Source of the DNA: Sphingobium sp. CECT 9361 | GTDB taxonomy: Bacteria > Pseudomonadota > Alphaproteobacteria > Sphingomonadales > Sphingomonadaceae | Length of the DNA stretch: 64,000 nucleotides | NCBI RefSeq assembly: GCF_918741285.1 | Contig: NZ_CAKKNC010000016.1 | Span: 48,992-112,991 of the forward strand | Reading direction: 5' to 3' | In this document: one piece after another, positions 17,079 through 25,917 of the stretch | How the letters are laid out: every line of letters starts with the position of its first letter | Numbering within the stretch: position 1 is the first letter of the stretch | Notes under the pieces: model-generated | The model's database searches: none | Seen by the model: the letters and a program-made list of their open reading frames with translations, nothing else | What the model was told of the DNA's origin: nothing | Position numbers and translations under genes: made by a program

Positions 17079-17567
17079 TCAGACGTAAGCGATGAAGCGA
17101 CCGCAGAAGATCACGCAACACCAGACCAAAAGCATCAGCCAAGCCAGCGGTCTGGAGGACTCAGCGGAACCTGCGGCTCCCTCCAGCGCAGGACCGGCAA
17201 CCAACAGAGACTTGCGGGCGCGCAGCGTGACGAGACTTGCGCCGGCGACCAGCACCATCTTGGTGATGAACACGTTGTTGGTGAGCGTGCGCCCAGGCTC
17301 GGCGACAACGAGTATGACGCCAGTGGTCAGCAGCACCAGCAGCGCCCAGCGCATCCAGGGCAGAAACCGCCGCAGCACATCCGCCGCCGGACGGTCCGTG
17401 GCCAACACGCCAGCAAAGCGCAACTCCGTGCAAAGTGCGGACCCGATCAGCACCGCGATGGCGAGAATATGAATGCTCTGGATACTTGGGATGATCCAAC
17501 TGGTCTCGCGGATCGCGGTCGCGACCGGCGTGGCATAAAGCCAATCGCCAAATTCTGTGACGGACAT
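17079..17567 (-). CDS. DUF6644-like integral membrane protein (paralogue)
   Basis: A 162-residue four-helix membrane protein. The ATG at 17567 follows a GGGGA six to ten bases upstream and is preferred to an earlier TTG-type start at 17600. The segment WIIPSIQSIHILAIAVLIG matches the corresponding helix of the downstream paralogue, including the His. The last helix, LMLLVWCCVIFCGRFIAYV, is also parallel to the partner's end. The tandem pair diverges from a haem-lipoprotein/HupE cluster. Function unknown; a membrane electron-transfer or metal role is possible. Confidence 0.7.
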   Translation of the reverse strand: MSVTEFGDWLYATPVATAIRETSWIIPSIQSIHILAIAVLIGSALCTELRFAGVLATDRPAADVLRRFLPWMRWALLVLLTTGVILVVAEPGRTLTNNVFITKMVLVAGASLVTLRARKSLLVAGPALEGAAGSAESSRPLAWLMLLVWCCVIFCGRFIAYV

Positions 17568-17911
17568 CTCTAAATCCCCTCTGTTGTAAGTTCCTGCCAC
17601 TCATTTAAGCTGAGGGGCTGTGCATGGTTCTGGTCTAGGGGCTTACGGCCAGCTTCCAAGGTTGAAACCGTTCGATACCGGTACAGATGGCGACGCGTTG
17701 GCCATTCGCCTGCAACGGCGCGTGGTTTGGGCCGGAAAACCCGCGAGCAGAATGGCGATATGCCGCTAAATGCTCCCCCCGCTTCACACGCTGTAACGCT
17801 GCTGTAACCTATGGGTCACCGCTATTTGATTCCGCACAACGAGGATGATCGCCACTATACGCAGGACGGTCCACTCCATGCTGGCGGATCGGTATCCGAA
17901 AGGGAAGACTG
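17568..17911. other. Divergent intergenic region between the DUF6644 pair and the haem lipoprotein
   Basis: About 340 bases without a supported gene. It should hold divergent promoters for the membrane-protein pair and the cytochrome-like lipoprotein. I see a ribosome site AAGGGA just before 17912 and a short direct repeat CTGTAACGCTGCTGTAAC near 17790, but no promoter I would defend. Confidence 0.5.
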
Positions 17912-18397
17912 ATGACACGAATCCGGGCAGCAGGCGCTGCGGCGATATTGATCCTGTCCATGAGTAGCTGTGCCAAGCCGGAGGAGGTAAAGCCAGCCGA
18001 CGCCAAGGCGTATATGATCGAGCATGTGCAGCCTGCCGCACAAAACTATTGGGATGCCGTCCAATATGTAAGCGACGAGAAAGGCGCCCGTGAGATCGTC
18101 CCTACTAACGCTGAAGAATGGAACCGGACGGTCGAGGCAGCGCGAGCACTCAAGCAATCGGCCGAAATACTCAAGCAGCCTGCCTATGCAGCCAATCGCG
18201 GAACCGACTGGCAGGATTTTGCAGAAGGTCTGGCGCAAGCTGCAGCCAGGGCTGAGACTGCGGCGCAATCCCATGAACCTGACAAGGTGCTCGAAGCAGG
18301 CGGCACACTCTACAATGTCTGCACCGCCTGCCATGAGATCTACTTGCCAACGCCCGTCCGGTTGGGTCCAGACCCTCATAACAGCACACAGCAGTAA
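17912..18397 (+). CDS. c-type haem lipoprotein, cytochrome c'-like
   Basis: A 161-residue protein with an N-terminal lipoprotein signal (hydrophobic AAILILSMSSC, lipid-attachment Cys at residue 20). A single haem-binding CTACH lies near the C-terminus (137-141). A mostly helical body with CxxCH close to the end is the cytochrome c' plan. The start has AAGGGA upstream. It is followed after five bases by the HupE/UreJ-like gene, so they form an operon. It is expected to be anchored in the periplasm and carry haem. Role unknown. Confidence 0.7.
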   Translation: MTRIRAAGAAAILILSMSSCAKPEEVKPADAKAYMIEHVQPAAQNYWDAVQYVSDEKGAREIVPTNAEEWNRTVEAARALKQSAEILKQPAYAANRGTDWQDFAEGLAQAAARAETAAQSHEPDKVLEAGGTLYNVCTACHEIYLPTPVRLGPDPHNSTQQ

Positions 18398-18402
18398 AAC
18401 TG

Positions 18403-19098
18403 GTGCGGCGCCTCCTAACAATCCCATCTATCCTCTTCGCGGCGGTGGCGCTCCAGTTGATCGGGGCACATAGTGTCCTTGCGCATGATGTGGCGCAAAG
18501 CGACCGAGCCTTTGTTGCAGCAACGCAGGGACAGGCGATCATGCCGTTCCTGTATCTCGGCGCAAAGCATATGGTGACCGGATATGACCATATCCTGTTC
18601 CTCGTGGGCGTGGTCATGTTCCTCTTCCGCTTGCGCGACGTCGTGCTCTACGTTTCGCTCTTCACGCTTGGCCATTCGCTCACGCTCATGTTGGGCGTTA
18701 TCTTCCACATCGGTGCGAACAGCCATGTGGTGGATGCGATCATCGGCCTGTCGATCATCTATAAGGGTGCGGAAAACCTTGGCTTGCTGCGCACGCTGGG
18801 CTGGCGCGTGGATACCCGGCTGGCGGTGTTGGCCTTCGGCCTGTGCCACGGCCTAGGCCTTGCCGCCAAATTGCTGAGCCTTTCGATTTCTCCTGACGGT
18901 TTGCTGGTCAACCTTCTGAGCTTCAATGTCGGCGTGGAGATCGGGCAGATCATCGTTCTTTTCTTCGTCGTCTGCCTGCTCAATCTTGTGCGCAACCGCT
19001 CCGGATTTGCAGCAAAGGCTGCGGTCGCAAACTGGCTGCTCATCGTAAGCGGTGCAGCAATCATGTTCCATCAAACATCGGAGTATCTGGCATCATGA
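18403..19098 (+). CDS. HupE/UreJ family membrane protein
   Basis: A 231-residue protein with a cleavable signal (ending near HSVLAHD) and about six transmembrane helices. It has the family metal-site motif HMVTGYDHILF near residue 56, then FTLGHSLTLM and FGLCHGLGLA. HupE/UreJ proteins take up nickel or cobalt. This form lacks hydrogenase or urease neighbours, so metal specificity is open. Its stop overlaps the start of the next gene by four bases. Confidence 0.8.
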   Translation: MRRLLTIPSILFAAVALQLIGAHSVLAHDVAQSDRAFVAATQGQAIMPFLYLGAKHMVTGYDHILFLVGVVMFLFRLRDVVLYVSLFTLGHSLTLMLGVIFHIGANSHVVDAIIGLSIIYKGAENLGLLRTLGWRVDTRLAVLAFGLCHGLGLAAKLLSLSISPDGLLVNLLSFNVGVEIGQIIVLFFVVCLLNLVRNRSGFAAKAAVANWLLIVSGAAIMFHQTSEYLAS

Positions 19099-19727
19099 GC
19101 GATATCGAACCGGCTACTGCCTCAAACCCGCGCAAGATAATCCTGCTGAGTGCAGCGGCAGCGGTGGCGATTGCGGCAATTACAGTGGTCTTCATCCTTC
19201 CCGCAGAGACGGGCATCGACCCGACTGGCCTAGGCAAGGCAAGCGGCCTAACCGAGATGGCCAATCCGCAAGCCAAGGAAGCACTTGATCGTGGCCAGAA
19301 GCGCACGGGCGTGCTCACCAGCAGTGACGCACCACCTGCCGCCCTAGCCGGCGCCCGCGATCACTGGACCTATACGCTGCCACCCTATGGTGAGATCGAG
19401 CTGAAATATACGCTCGACAAGGGCGCGGCGATTGGCTTTGCATGGCGGGCCGACGGGCCGCTGAACTATGACATGCACGCTCACCCTTTCGATGGCGGCG
19501 AGGCACTGACCGAAAGCTATGCCATCGCCAAAGGCAGCAGCCAGAACGGGCGCTATGTTGCTGCTTTTTCCGGCATTCATGGCTGGCACTGGCAGAACCG
19601 GACCCTCTCCCCGGTCACGTTGACGCTCGATACGTCCGGACAGATCAAAGGCTCTATGGTGATGGATGGTCGACAGCCCCAACCGCGCAGCCTTACACCT
19701 GCCCCGGTAAGCAGCGCAAAGCCATAG
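19095..19727 (+). CDS. Membrane-anchored periplasmic protein of unknown function
   Basis: A 210-residue protein with one N-terminal transmembrane helix (about residues 14-34) and a globular remainder outside the membrane. A distinctive block reads YDMHAHPFDGGE (about 128-139), followed by FSGIHGWHWQNRT (about 158-170). The histidine-rich segments suggest metal binding, in line with the HupE/UreJ gene it overlaps. Proteins of this size beside HupE-like genes are often named transmembrane anchor proteins; no function is established. Confidence 0.65.
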   Translation: MSDIEPATASNPRKIILLSAAAAVAIAAITVVFILPAETGIDPTGLGKASGLTEMANPQAKEALDRGQKRTGVLTSSDAPPAALAGARDHWTYTLPPYGEIELKYTLDKGAAIGFAWRADGPLNYDMHAHPFDGGEALTESYAIAKGSSQNGRYVAAFSGIHGWHWQNRTLSPVTLTLDTSGQIKGSMVMDGRQPQPRSLTPAPVSSAKP

Positions 19728-19767
19728 GCCAACAACCCCTGCTTCCATCGCCTGCCTCACATATAGC

Positions 19768-19805
19768 AAAAGGGCCGCACCGGTTTCACCCGATGCGGCC
19801 CTTTT
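19768..19805. terminator. Bidirectional intrinsic terminator
   Basis: AAAAGGGCCGCA pairs perfectly over 12 bases with TGCGGCCCTTTT across a 14-base loop. Flanking A and T runs serve both strands. It separates the rightward HupE cluster from the leftward TonB receptor gene. Confidence 0.9.
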
Positions 19806-19832
19806 AATGTCTGGCGGATTGGATCAGTCAGC

Positions 19833-22076
19833 TCAGAAGCTGAAATCGACATTCAAACCAACCGTGCGCGGCCGGATGTAATTGAACCAGTCCGCGTTGA
19901 AAGAGGTCTGGTTGTAGAAACCGCCACCGATCACACCACTCTCATTGGTGAGGTTCTGCACGAAGGCACTGAGCGTCCAATTGTCGAATTTGAGCCCGGC
20001 ATTGACGTCAATTTGCACATAGTCAGGATATGTCTGGCGCAGTGGGGCCAGGCTTTCCGCCGGTACGAACTCACCGCGGCGCTTACCAACATAGGTCGCC
20101 GCTGCGCCGAAGTTGGCCGTGACACGATCCGACACCGGTGCCTCATAATTGAACGAAAGGTGGCCGGAATGATCGCTGGAGAAAGGCAGGCGATCACCAC
20201 GGGCCGCATAGACTGCTGCCGACGCGAAGGGCTCACGCAGGGTCGCGTTCACATAGGCCCACCATGCCTTGACGGTCAGGCCTTGGGTTGGCCGAGCTTC
20301 AAACGCAACCTCGAACCCGCGACTGCGCGCTTTGCCTGCGTTGGAATTGAAGGTGAAGGTACCCAGCGAAGAAACCTGCGTGATCTGAATGTCTTTCCAG
20401 TCGATGTGGAACACCGAGACATCATAAGAGAGCAAGCCTCCCGCCAGAGTGCCCTTAGCGCCCAGCTCATAATTGACCGTCTTGTCAGGCCGGAACTGGC
20501 AAGGGACTGGCTCGGCCGGATCTTCGCTGCAACCGGCGTTCGGCCCGCCCGGACGATAGCCAGTCGCCAGACGTCCATAGATCATATGATCGGGCGATGG
20601 CTTGAAGCGGGGCGTAACCTGAAAAGTGAAGGCCTCCCCGCTGGCGCTCGGGTTAGTCTCCGCATAATTTGCGGGATCCGGCGCAGGCGATGAGCGAACC
20701 CACTCACGGTGCGTCATTTCCTGCTTATTCTTGCTATAACGGCCACCAAACTGCACGTCGAACTGCTCGGACAGGGTTACGGCCAGATTGGCGAATGCGG
20801 CATATTCATTATATTTTACATTATCGCGCCATACGACCGGATAGCCATAAACGCTGCCGTCAGTCGGGTTCGTCGCCGCCGTGTCGATGGTGTATCGCGC
20901 CTTCTCGTGCGTGTAGAAACCGCCAACGATCCAGTTGATCGCATTGCCTGCCGCCCCGGAGAGGCGCGTCTCGTGCGAGAACTTGTCCACTTCATAACCC
21001 TGGCGCAGAACATTGCCGAACTCGGTCGCGTCAGGGAATACCAGCGGGAAGAGGAAACCCGTGAGCGGCGATGCGGTGAAGTCCAGGAAGTCATAATTAG
21101 TGGCCCGTGAGAACGCCGTAATAGAAGTAACGTCAACGCCACCAAGGTCGGCATTGATGAGGCCGCTATACATCTGCGTATCCGAGCGGCTGCGGCCTGA
21201 ACCGAGCTGATCGCTTTGCAGATAGACCGAACCGAGCGATGCATCCACGTTCGACGAGCCATAAATGTCCCGTTCCTGATAGAGCGCGCTGAGCTTAAGC
21301 GAGAAGGATTCCGATGGCTTCCACAGAGCCGATAAGCGGCCGCCCGTAACCTGCGAGGAATTCACATTCGTCTTACCCGTGCGGACATTATCGATATAGC
21401 CGGGTTCCTTGCGGGTATAAGCGCTGGCGCGCACGCCGACCGTCTCACCAAGTGGCACATTTATGGCACCGCGCACGTTATAGCCTAGCGTCTGACCGCC
21501 TTTTGCGACCCGTTGCACGCCGCCGCCGATCGAACCGCCAAAATCTTTCAGATCAGGGTCGATCGTGACATATTTCACCAGACCGCCCATGCTGCTCGCA
21601 CCGTAGAGCGTACCCTGTGGGCCGCGCAGCACTTCGATTCGAGCGAGCTCCGAAGGGTCGAGATCAGGCGCCGCGCCAAATAGGCCGCCCTGCCCGGTCG
21701 ACGAGCCATAAGGCACATCGTCAATGGTGAAGCCGACTACGGGATTACCCGTCACGGGGCTGGTCGTGATGCCGCGAATGGCAAGCTGCGCACGGTTGTT
21801 CTGGAATTGCAGGTTTACGCCCGGCACGCTGGCGAAAAAGTCCTGCGCTCTGGTCTGGTTCTGAGCCAACATATCGCTGCCGCTAACCGCTGTCACTGGC
21901 ACCGGCACGTCGAGCAGACGCTCCTCGCGCTTCTGAGCCGTGATGATGATGTCGCCGCCAATCGCGCCTTCATTGGCATCGACCTGCGCCTGTGCGGGAG
22001 CGGAAAGTGCCAACACCAGAATGCCCGACATGGGCACGCAGGATAGTTTAAGCGCTCGTTTGAAAGTCCTTGTCAT
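19833..22076 (-). CDS. TonB-dependent outer membrane receptor
   Basis: A 747-residue receptor. The signal peptide ends in LSAPAQAQ, followed by a TonB box-like DIIITAQKREE, the plug domain (VLRGPQGTLYGASSMGG around residue 155) and a long beta-barrel ending in FSF-type aromatic residues (VGLNVDFSF). The ATG at 22076 is eight bases after AAGGGG; a second ATG six bases earlier is possible. The gene is downstream of a PepSY membrane protein on the same strand (47-base gap). Such pairs often bring in and reduce ferric siderophores, but sphingomonad receptors of this class also take up organic substrates. Confidence 0.85.
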   Translation of the reverse strand: MTRTFKRALKLSCVPMSGILVLALSAPAQAQVDANEGAIGGDIIITAQKREERLLDVPVPVTAVSGSDMLAQNQTRAQDFFASVPGVNLQFQNNRAQLAIRGITTSPVTGNPVVGFTIDDVPYGSSTGQGGLFGAAPDLDPSELARIEVLRGPQGTLYGASSMGGLVKYVTIDPDLKDFGGSIGGGVQRVAKGGQTLGYNVRGAINVPLGETVGVRASAYTRKEPGYIDNVRTGKTNVNSSQVTGGRLSALWKPSESFSLKLSALYQERDIYGSSNVDASLGSVYLQSDQLGSGRSRSDTQMYSGLINADLGGVDVTSITAFSRATNYDFLDFTASPLTGFLFPLVFPDATEFGNVLRQGYEVDKFSHETRLSGAAGNAINWIVGGFYTHEKARYTIDTAATNPTDGSVYGYPVVWRDNVKYNEYAAFANLAVTLSEQFDVQFGGRYSKNKQEMTHREWVRSSPAPDPANYAETNPSASGEAFTFQVTPRFKPSPDHMIYGRLATGYRPGGPNAGCSEDPAEPVPCQFRPDKTVNYELGAKGTLAGGLLSYDVSVFHIDWKDIQITQVSSLGTFTFNSNAGKARSRGFEVAFEARPTQGLTVKAWWAYVNATLREPFASAAVYAARGDRLPFSSDHSGHLSFNYEAPVSDRVTANFGAAATYVGKRRGEFVPAESLAPLRQTYPDYVQIDVNAGLKFDNWTLSAFVQNLTNESGVIGGGFYNQTSFNADWFNYIRPRTVGLNVDFSF

Positions 22077-22123
22077 TGTCATTTCCCCTTTTGTTAAGTT
22101 ATTTATTTTGACGAAATCTGCGG

Positions 22124-23458
22124 TTATCCCGCTTGTTTTGCGCCGGATGGCGAAACTGGGTTGGCGGCGTGTGCGGCCGGTCGCGCTCTGGCCTGGAGCG
22201 GTCTGCGTCGTCGCCACCACAAGAGGACGCCGGTCATGGCAATCCCGACCACCATCAAGCCGAATGCGGAGACCGCAATCTGCCAGGGCCGTCCGCCAAT
22301 TGCGGTGACATGCAATGCCATCAGCCAGCTCGTCACAGTGTTGCCGACATGTTGGCCGGTGGGCAGTTGCATGCCCAGAAACCGGCCATTAAGGGCATCG
22401 ATCGCAATCGTTGCAGCCGTGGCTGGCGAGTTCGTCTCGGTCGGATTGCCCTGTCCGTCGAGGAGATCGCGCGACGTGTGCATCTGGAAAAAATAGACGC
22501 CAAGGTCGCGCCGATATTCAATCGAGGCGGGCTTGCCGAGTGTGAAGTCCTCACGCTTGGCCTGCTGCGCAAAGTAGAGCTGCCCAAGATCAGCGGCCTT
22601 GAACCAATCCACTGGTGGATCGAGCAATGGCTTGGGGAGCGATGGCCGGGGGGGCGCTTCCTGGAAATGCTCGTAAGTGGTGAACAGCTTTACGAAGCCC
22701 GCATAATAGGTGCCCAGATTGAGCGCAAAGCCCGTCACCGCAAAGATCATCAGTAACGGAAACAGCCAAAGGCCGGACGCACGATGCAGATCGAGCACGA
22801 ACCGATTGCCGTTGCCGCTCCGATCAACCTTCCACGATGTTGACCAGCGCTGCAGGAAAGACCGGCGCTGCCCGCCTGCCTTGTGCCGTTTCAGCTTCGC
22901 CGGAAGGGTGAGGTAAAGGCCGACGGCTGTTTCAAACGCCCAGACCAGACTCAGCGATCCCATGAGCAGAATACCGACGCCGAGCGGAAAAATGAGCGCA
23001 TAATGCAGATAATAGAGGAAAGACGGCACGCCTGAGGGCGCAAGCGTCGCGGCGCCAATTACGCGCTGGCCAAGCCGCTCACCTGTGTATGGGTTGGCGA
23101 ACACCTCATCATAATCAATCTGCGTTGGCTCGCCAGTACGCGGATCAATAGCCGGCATGACGCGTGAAAACAGCGTCTCATCAGGTTTTTGCGGGAACTG
23201 GAGCGAGAAGAGGTGAGCGCGCGGATCCTGCTTTTCCAGCCGTTCGCGGATGGCCAGCGCATCATGAATCGTCCAGCCCTGCGTCTGCGGTGTGACCACG
23301 CGCATGCGACTATTCAGAGCGCGCTCGAGATCGTCATAATAAGCGATTATGCTGCCCGTGCCCGCAATCAAGACAAGGAAGAAAGCAAGCGCAAGGCCAA
23401 CATAGCGATGCACCTTTACAACCGTGAGTCTAAGTTGCGACGGACCGCTCAAATACAA
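22124..23458 (-). CDS. PepSY-associated transmembrane protein (ferric reductase-like)
   Basis: A 444-residue inner membrane protein with four main helices. The first follows VVKVHRYVGLALAFFLVLIA; others include PLLMIFAVTGFALNL, and the last carries GIAMTGVLLWWRRRR. PepSY periplasmic loops sit between them, and conserved in-helix histidines (KVHRYVG, YYLHYALIF, LDLHRASGLW, LMALHVTAIGG) look like haem ligands. Relatives reduce ferric siderophores at the inner membrane. No ATG is available; TTG codons at 23458 or 23452 are the likely starts, with GGAG just before. It precedes a TonB receptor in one unit. Confidence 0.8.
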   Translation of the reverse strand: MYLSGPSQLRLTVVKVHRYVGLALAFFLVLIAGTGSIIAYYDDLERALNSRMRVVTPQTQGWTIHDALAIRERLEKQDPRAHLFSLQFPQKPDETLFSRVMPAIDPRTGEPTQIDYDEVFANPYTGERLGQRVIGAATLAPSGVPSFLYYLHYALIFPLGVGILLMGSLSLVWAFETAVGLYLTLPAKLKRHKAGGQRRSFLQRWSTSWKVDRSGNGNRFVLDLHRASGLWLFPLLMIFAVTGFALNLGTYYAGFVKLFTTYEHFQEAPPRPSLPKPLLDPPVDWFKAADLGQLYFAQQAKREDFTLGKPASIEYRRDLGVYFFQMHTSRDLLDGQGNPTETNSPATAATIAIDALNGRFLGMQLPTGQHVGNTVTSWLMALHVTAIGGRPWQIAVSAFGLMVVGIAMTGVLLWWRRRRPLQARARPAAHAANPVSPSGAKQAG

Positions 23459-23862
23459 ACTCCATGCGTGGACGAATTATGTAACGTTTTTAAAAAGTGC
23501 GTCACCACTCCCACCACTGCGAGAGAGATTTGCGGCATCCTTATGCAGGGTACGCGGCGCCTCCGTTTCCCCTGATTTACTTTCAGCTTAAACTGACATG
23601 GATACGGAAAGACAGAATTGCCCGCACGCTCACATAGCTTGCAATTTCGGCCATCGTCCGAGATCGCAAGCTTGGCTGACTTCGCCGGACCGTACCCCCG
23701 GTCCTCCGAAGCGCCCCGCCCACGGACTTCTGCGCCGGCAATCAGCATATTTGCCCCGGGGCCGAAACAATGGTGATTTAGGCCGAAGATGAAATAGACA
23801 TGTAGCGCGCCTGTTCACATTGTCTGCGCCAGCTAAAGTGCTGACTGTTAAAGGAGCAAGAT
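23459..23862. other. Intergenic region with a hairpin, no gene seen
   Basis: About 400 bases between the divergent PepSY and NTF2-like genes. It holds an AT-rich stretch near 23477-23500 that could serve the PepSY promoter, and an inverted repeat AGCTTGC...GCAAGCT (23636-23672) with an inner TCGG/CCGA. Short open frames here look accidental. Confidence 0.5.
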
Positions 23863-24423
23863 GTGATCGGATCCATTCGCAAGGCCTGGCAGGCGACCAT
23901 CTCGGAAGATGCCTCCATGCCGCTCGACACGACGCTCTCCAGCCTGACACGCGCGAATTTTCTGCGCGTGATGGCCGCCGGGGCGCTAGTGGCCAGCTCT
24001 GGTGGGATTGCCAGGGCAACCGCAGCCACCAATGCGCGGCGCATTGCGCCCGTCACCGATCTCGATGCATTTTATGACGCCTGGCAGGAACGGATGAACA
24101 GCGGCGATCTAGAAGGTCTGGTCGATCTTTATGTCGAGGATGTCACTTATGTGAATTCCGACAAGAAGCTGCTGCACGGCAAGGCGCAGGTGAAGGCCGA
24201 TTTTGAAGGGCTGCTTGCCCTCAAACCACAGATCGTTCTCGGTAACCGCAAGCATGTGGTCTATCAGGATATAGTGCTCACGACCAACCATTGGCGCATG
24301 AATTTCACCAATGCCGATGGGGTCAAGCAGGAGCTGACCGGCGGCGGCATCGAGGTGATCCGCAAGCAGGCCGATGGCGGCTGGCGCTTCATCATCGATG
24401 ACGCCTCTCGCGCAGCGTACTGA
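23863..24423 (+). CDS. NTF2-like/SnoaL-type protein with exported N-terminus
   Basis: A 186-residue protein starting at GTG with AAGGAG seven bases before; the overlapping ATG at 23861 is followed at once by a stop. Residues 28-55 form a hydrophobic export-like segment (FLRVMAAGALVASSGGIARA). The rest is a cone-shaped NTF2/DUF4440 domain beginning DLDAFYDAWQERMNSGD and ending in the usual GWRFIIDDAS. Family members include ketosteroid isomerase-like enzymes and binding proteins; no function can be assigned. It is convergent with the sugar dehydrogenase gene. Confidence 0.75.
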   Translation: MIGSIRKAWQATISEDASMPLDTTLSSLTRANFLRVMAAGALVASSGGIARATAATNARRIAPVTDLDAFYDAWQERMNSGDLEGLVDLYVEDVTYVNSDKKLLHGKAQVKADFEGLLALKPQIVLGNRKHVVYQDIVLTTNHWRMNFTNADGVKQELTGGGIEVIRKQADGGWRFIIDDASRAAY

Positions 24424-24446
24424 CTTAGCGACAAATCAATTCACCT

Positions 24447-24498
24447 GAGCGGCTCGATCCGGATGCGGCAATCACTGCCCGTCCGGATCGCGCCGCTC
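24447..24498. terminator. Bidirectional terminator hairpin
   Basis: A 17-position stem, GAGCGGC plus GATCCGGA pairing with TCCGGATC plus GCCGCTC with a two-base mismatch, lies between the convergent NTF2-like and sugar dehydrogenase genes. Confidence 0.75.
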
Positions 24499-24518
24499 TT
24501 AGTTTCAGGCGTCCTGCA

Positions 24519-25808
24519 TCAGGGCTTTGTCGCCACCTTGGCGAGCATCGCCTCATCAGCGGGGCCGATCCGCACCACGATGGAGGTCGGCTCATCCGTC
24601 ACGGCATAGAGCCGCCCATCCGGCCCCTGCCGTACATCCTTGAAGCGCTGGTGGAGCCCGTCCAACAATACTTCCTGGCGCATCTCCTCCAACCGATCAT
24701 TGAAGACCACACGGATGAGCGATCCCGTGCCGTTAATCTGCCCGCGGCGAGCGCTGGCGACGAAAAGACTATTTGTCCAGCCGGGCATTGCCATTCCTGT
24801 GTAGAAAGCAATTCCGTTTGGCGCGATTGCAGGGGACCAGATCAGCGTAGGCCCTTCCGTTCCAGCGGCAACCGGGCCAACCGGCAAGCGAGAGCCTCCA
24901 TATTCAGTGCCATAGGTAGAATTGGGCCAGCCATAATTGCGGCCGGGCAGCAGCGCATTCAGCTCATCCCCACCCTGCGGGCCATGTTCGGATGCCACGA
25001 GACGCCCCGTGCGCGGATCAATCGCCAGCCCTAGCGGATCGCGATGGCCATAGGTCCAGATCTCGGGCCGGGCACCCTTGGTGTTCCTGAACGGATTGTC
25101 CGCCGGAATGCTCCCGTCGATCCCGATCCGCATCACCTTGCCATAGATGTTGTCGGTCCGTTGGGCGGACTGGATATCGCCTTCGCTCAACGCGCCAACA
25201 GCAACGAAAAGCTGCCGTTTGGGATCGATCAATATGCGCGATCCACCGGTGCCGACCATCACCTCGCCGACCAGCAGATCCTTCACATCCACAAGGCGCA
25301 GACCATCCAACCGCGCCCGCGCCAACACTGTTGTCGCGGTGATGCGATCTGCCTTGGCATCATAGCCGACAGGGCGGTTGAAGGTGAAATAGATGAGCTT
25401 GTTGGTGGCGAAGTCAGGATCTGGCCGCACATCCTGAATGCCCAGCACGTCGATCGGCTTGAGATGCTCTGCCTTGCTGTAATTTGGCACATTGGCGATT
25501 GGCTGCGCCTCCAGCACGGGATTTGGCCCGGTCGCTTGCCGGAGCAGGCGCAGCCGCTGGCCGCGCTCCACGATCAGCGCGTCGCCATTCGGCAGGAAAG
25601 CAAGGGTGTATAGATTCTCAAGCCCCTTGGCGACGATCTCCACCTTCACGACAGGCTGTTCCGCACTACGCATCACATAAGGCCCTGGCCCTGGAAGCTC
25701 TGCTGGAACGCCAACCTCTGGCACATCAGCCGCAAACGCAGCCGTGGAGAACAGCGCAACCGCTCCTGCCTGTACCCAATGCCTAGCCTTGCTGCGAAAG
25801 TGTTTCAT
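24519..25808 (-). CDS. PQQ-dependent (soluble aldose/sorbosone type) sugar dehydrogenase
   Basis: A 429-residue periplasmic protein with a signal peptide ending AAFAAD. It is a six-bladed propeller of the GSDH type, with NLYTLAFLPNGDALIVERG near residue 65, the WTYGHRDPLGLAID block and ASEHGPQGGDELN around residues 250-280, where the PQQ and Ca ligands normally lie. It would oxidise a sugar or alcohol, passing electrons to the respiratory chain. Start ATG at 25808 has AGGAG eight bases upstream. It is 109 bases downstream of a PepSY gene. Confidence 0.82.
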   Translation of the reverse strand: MKHFRSKARHWVQAGAVALFSTAAFAADVPEVGVPAELPGPGPYVMRSAEQPVVKVEIVAKGLENLYTLAFLPNGDALIVERGQRLRLLRQATGPNPVLEAQPIANVPNYSKAEHLKPIDVLGIQDVRPDPDFATNKLIYFTFNRPVGYDAKADRITATTVLARARLDGLRLVDVKDLLVGEVMVGTGGSRILIDPKRQLFVAVGALSEGDIQSAQRTDNIYGKVMRIGIDGSIPADNPFRNTKGARPEIWTYGHRDPLGLAIDPRTGRLVASEHGPQGGDELNALLPGRNYGWPNSTYGTEYGGSRLPVGPVAAGTEGPTLIWSPAIAPNGIAFYTGMAMPGWTNSLFVASARRGQINGTGSLIRVVFNDRLEEMRQEVLLDGLHQRFKDVRQGPDGRLYAVTDEPTSIVVRIGPADEAMLAKVATKP

Positions 25809-25917
25809 TCAACCGCTCCTGCCTATGCCCAAATGACGGGCCTTTGCGGCCCTTGTTCTAGTCGCTACGCGGTTTGACCGATGATTGCAGGGACGACCAT
25901 ATCCTTGGCATCTTGGG

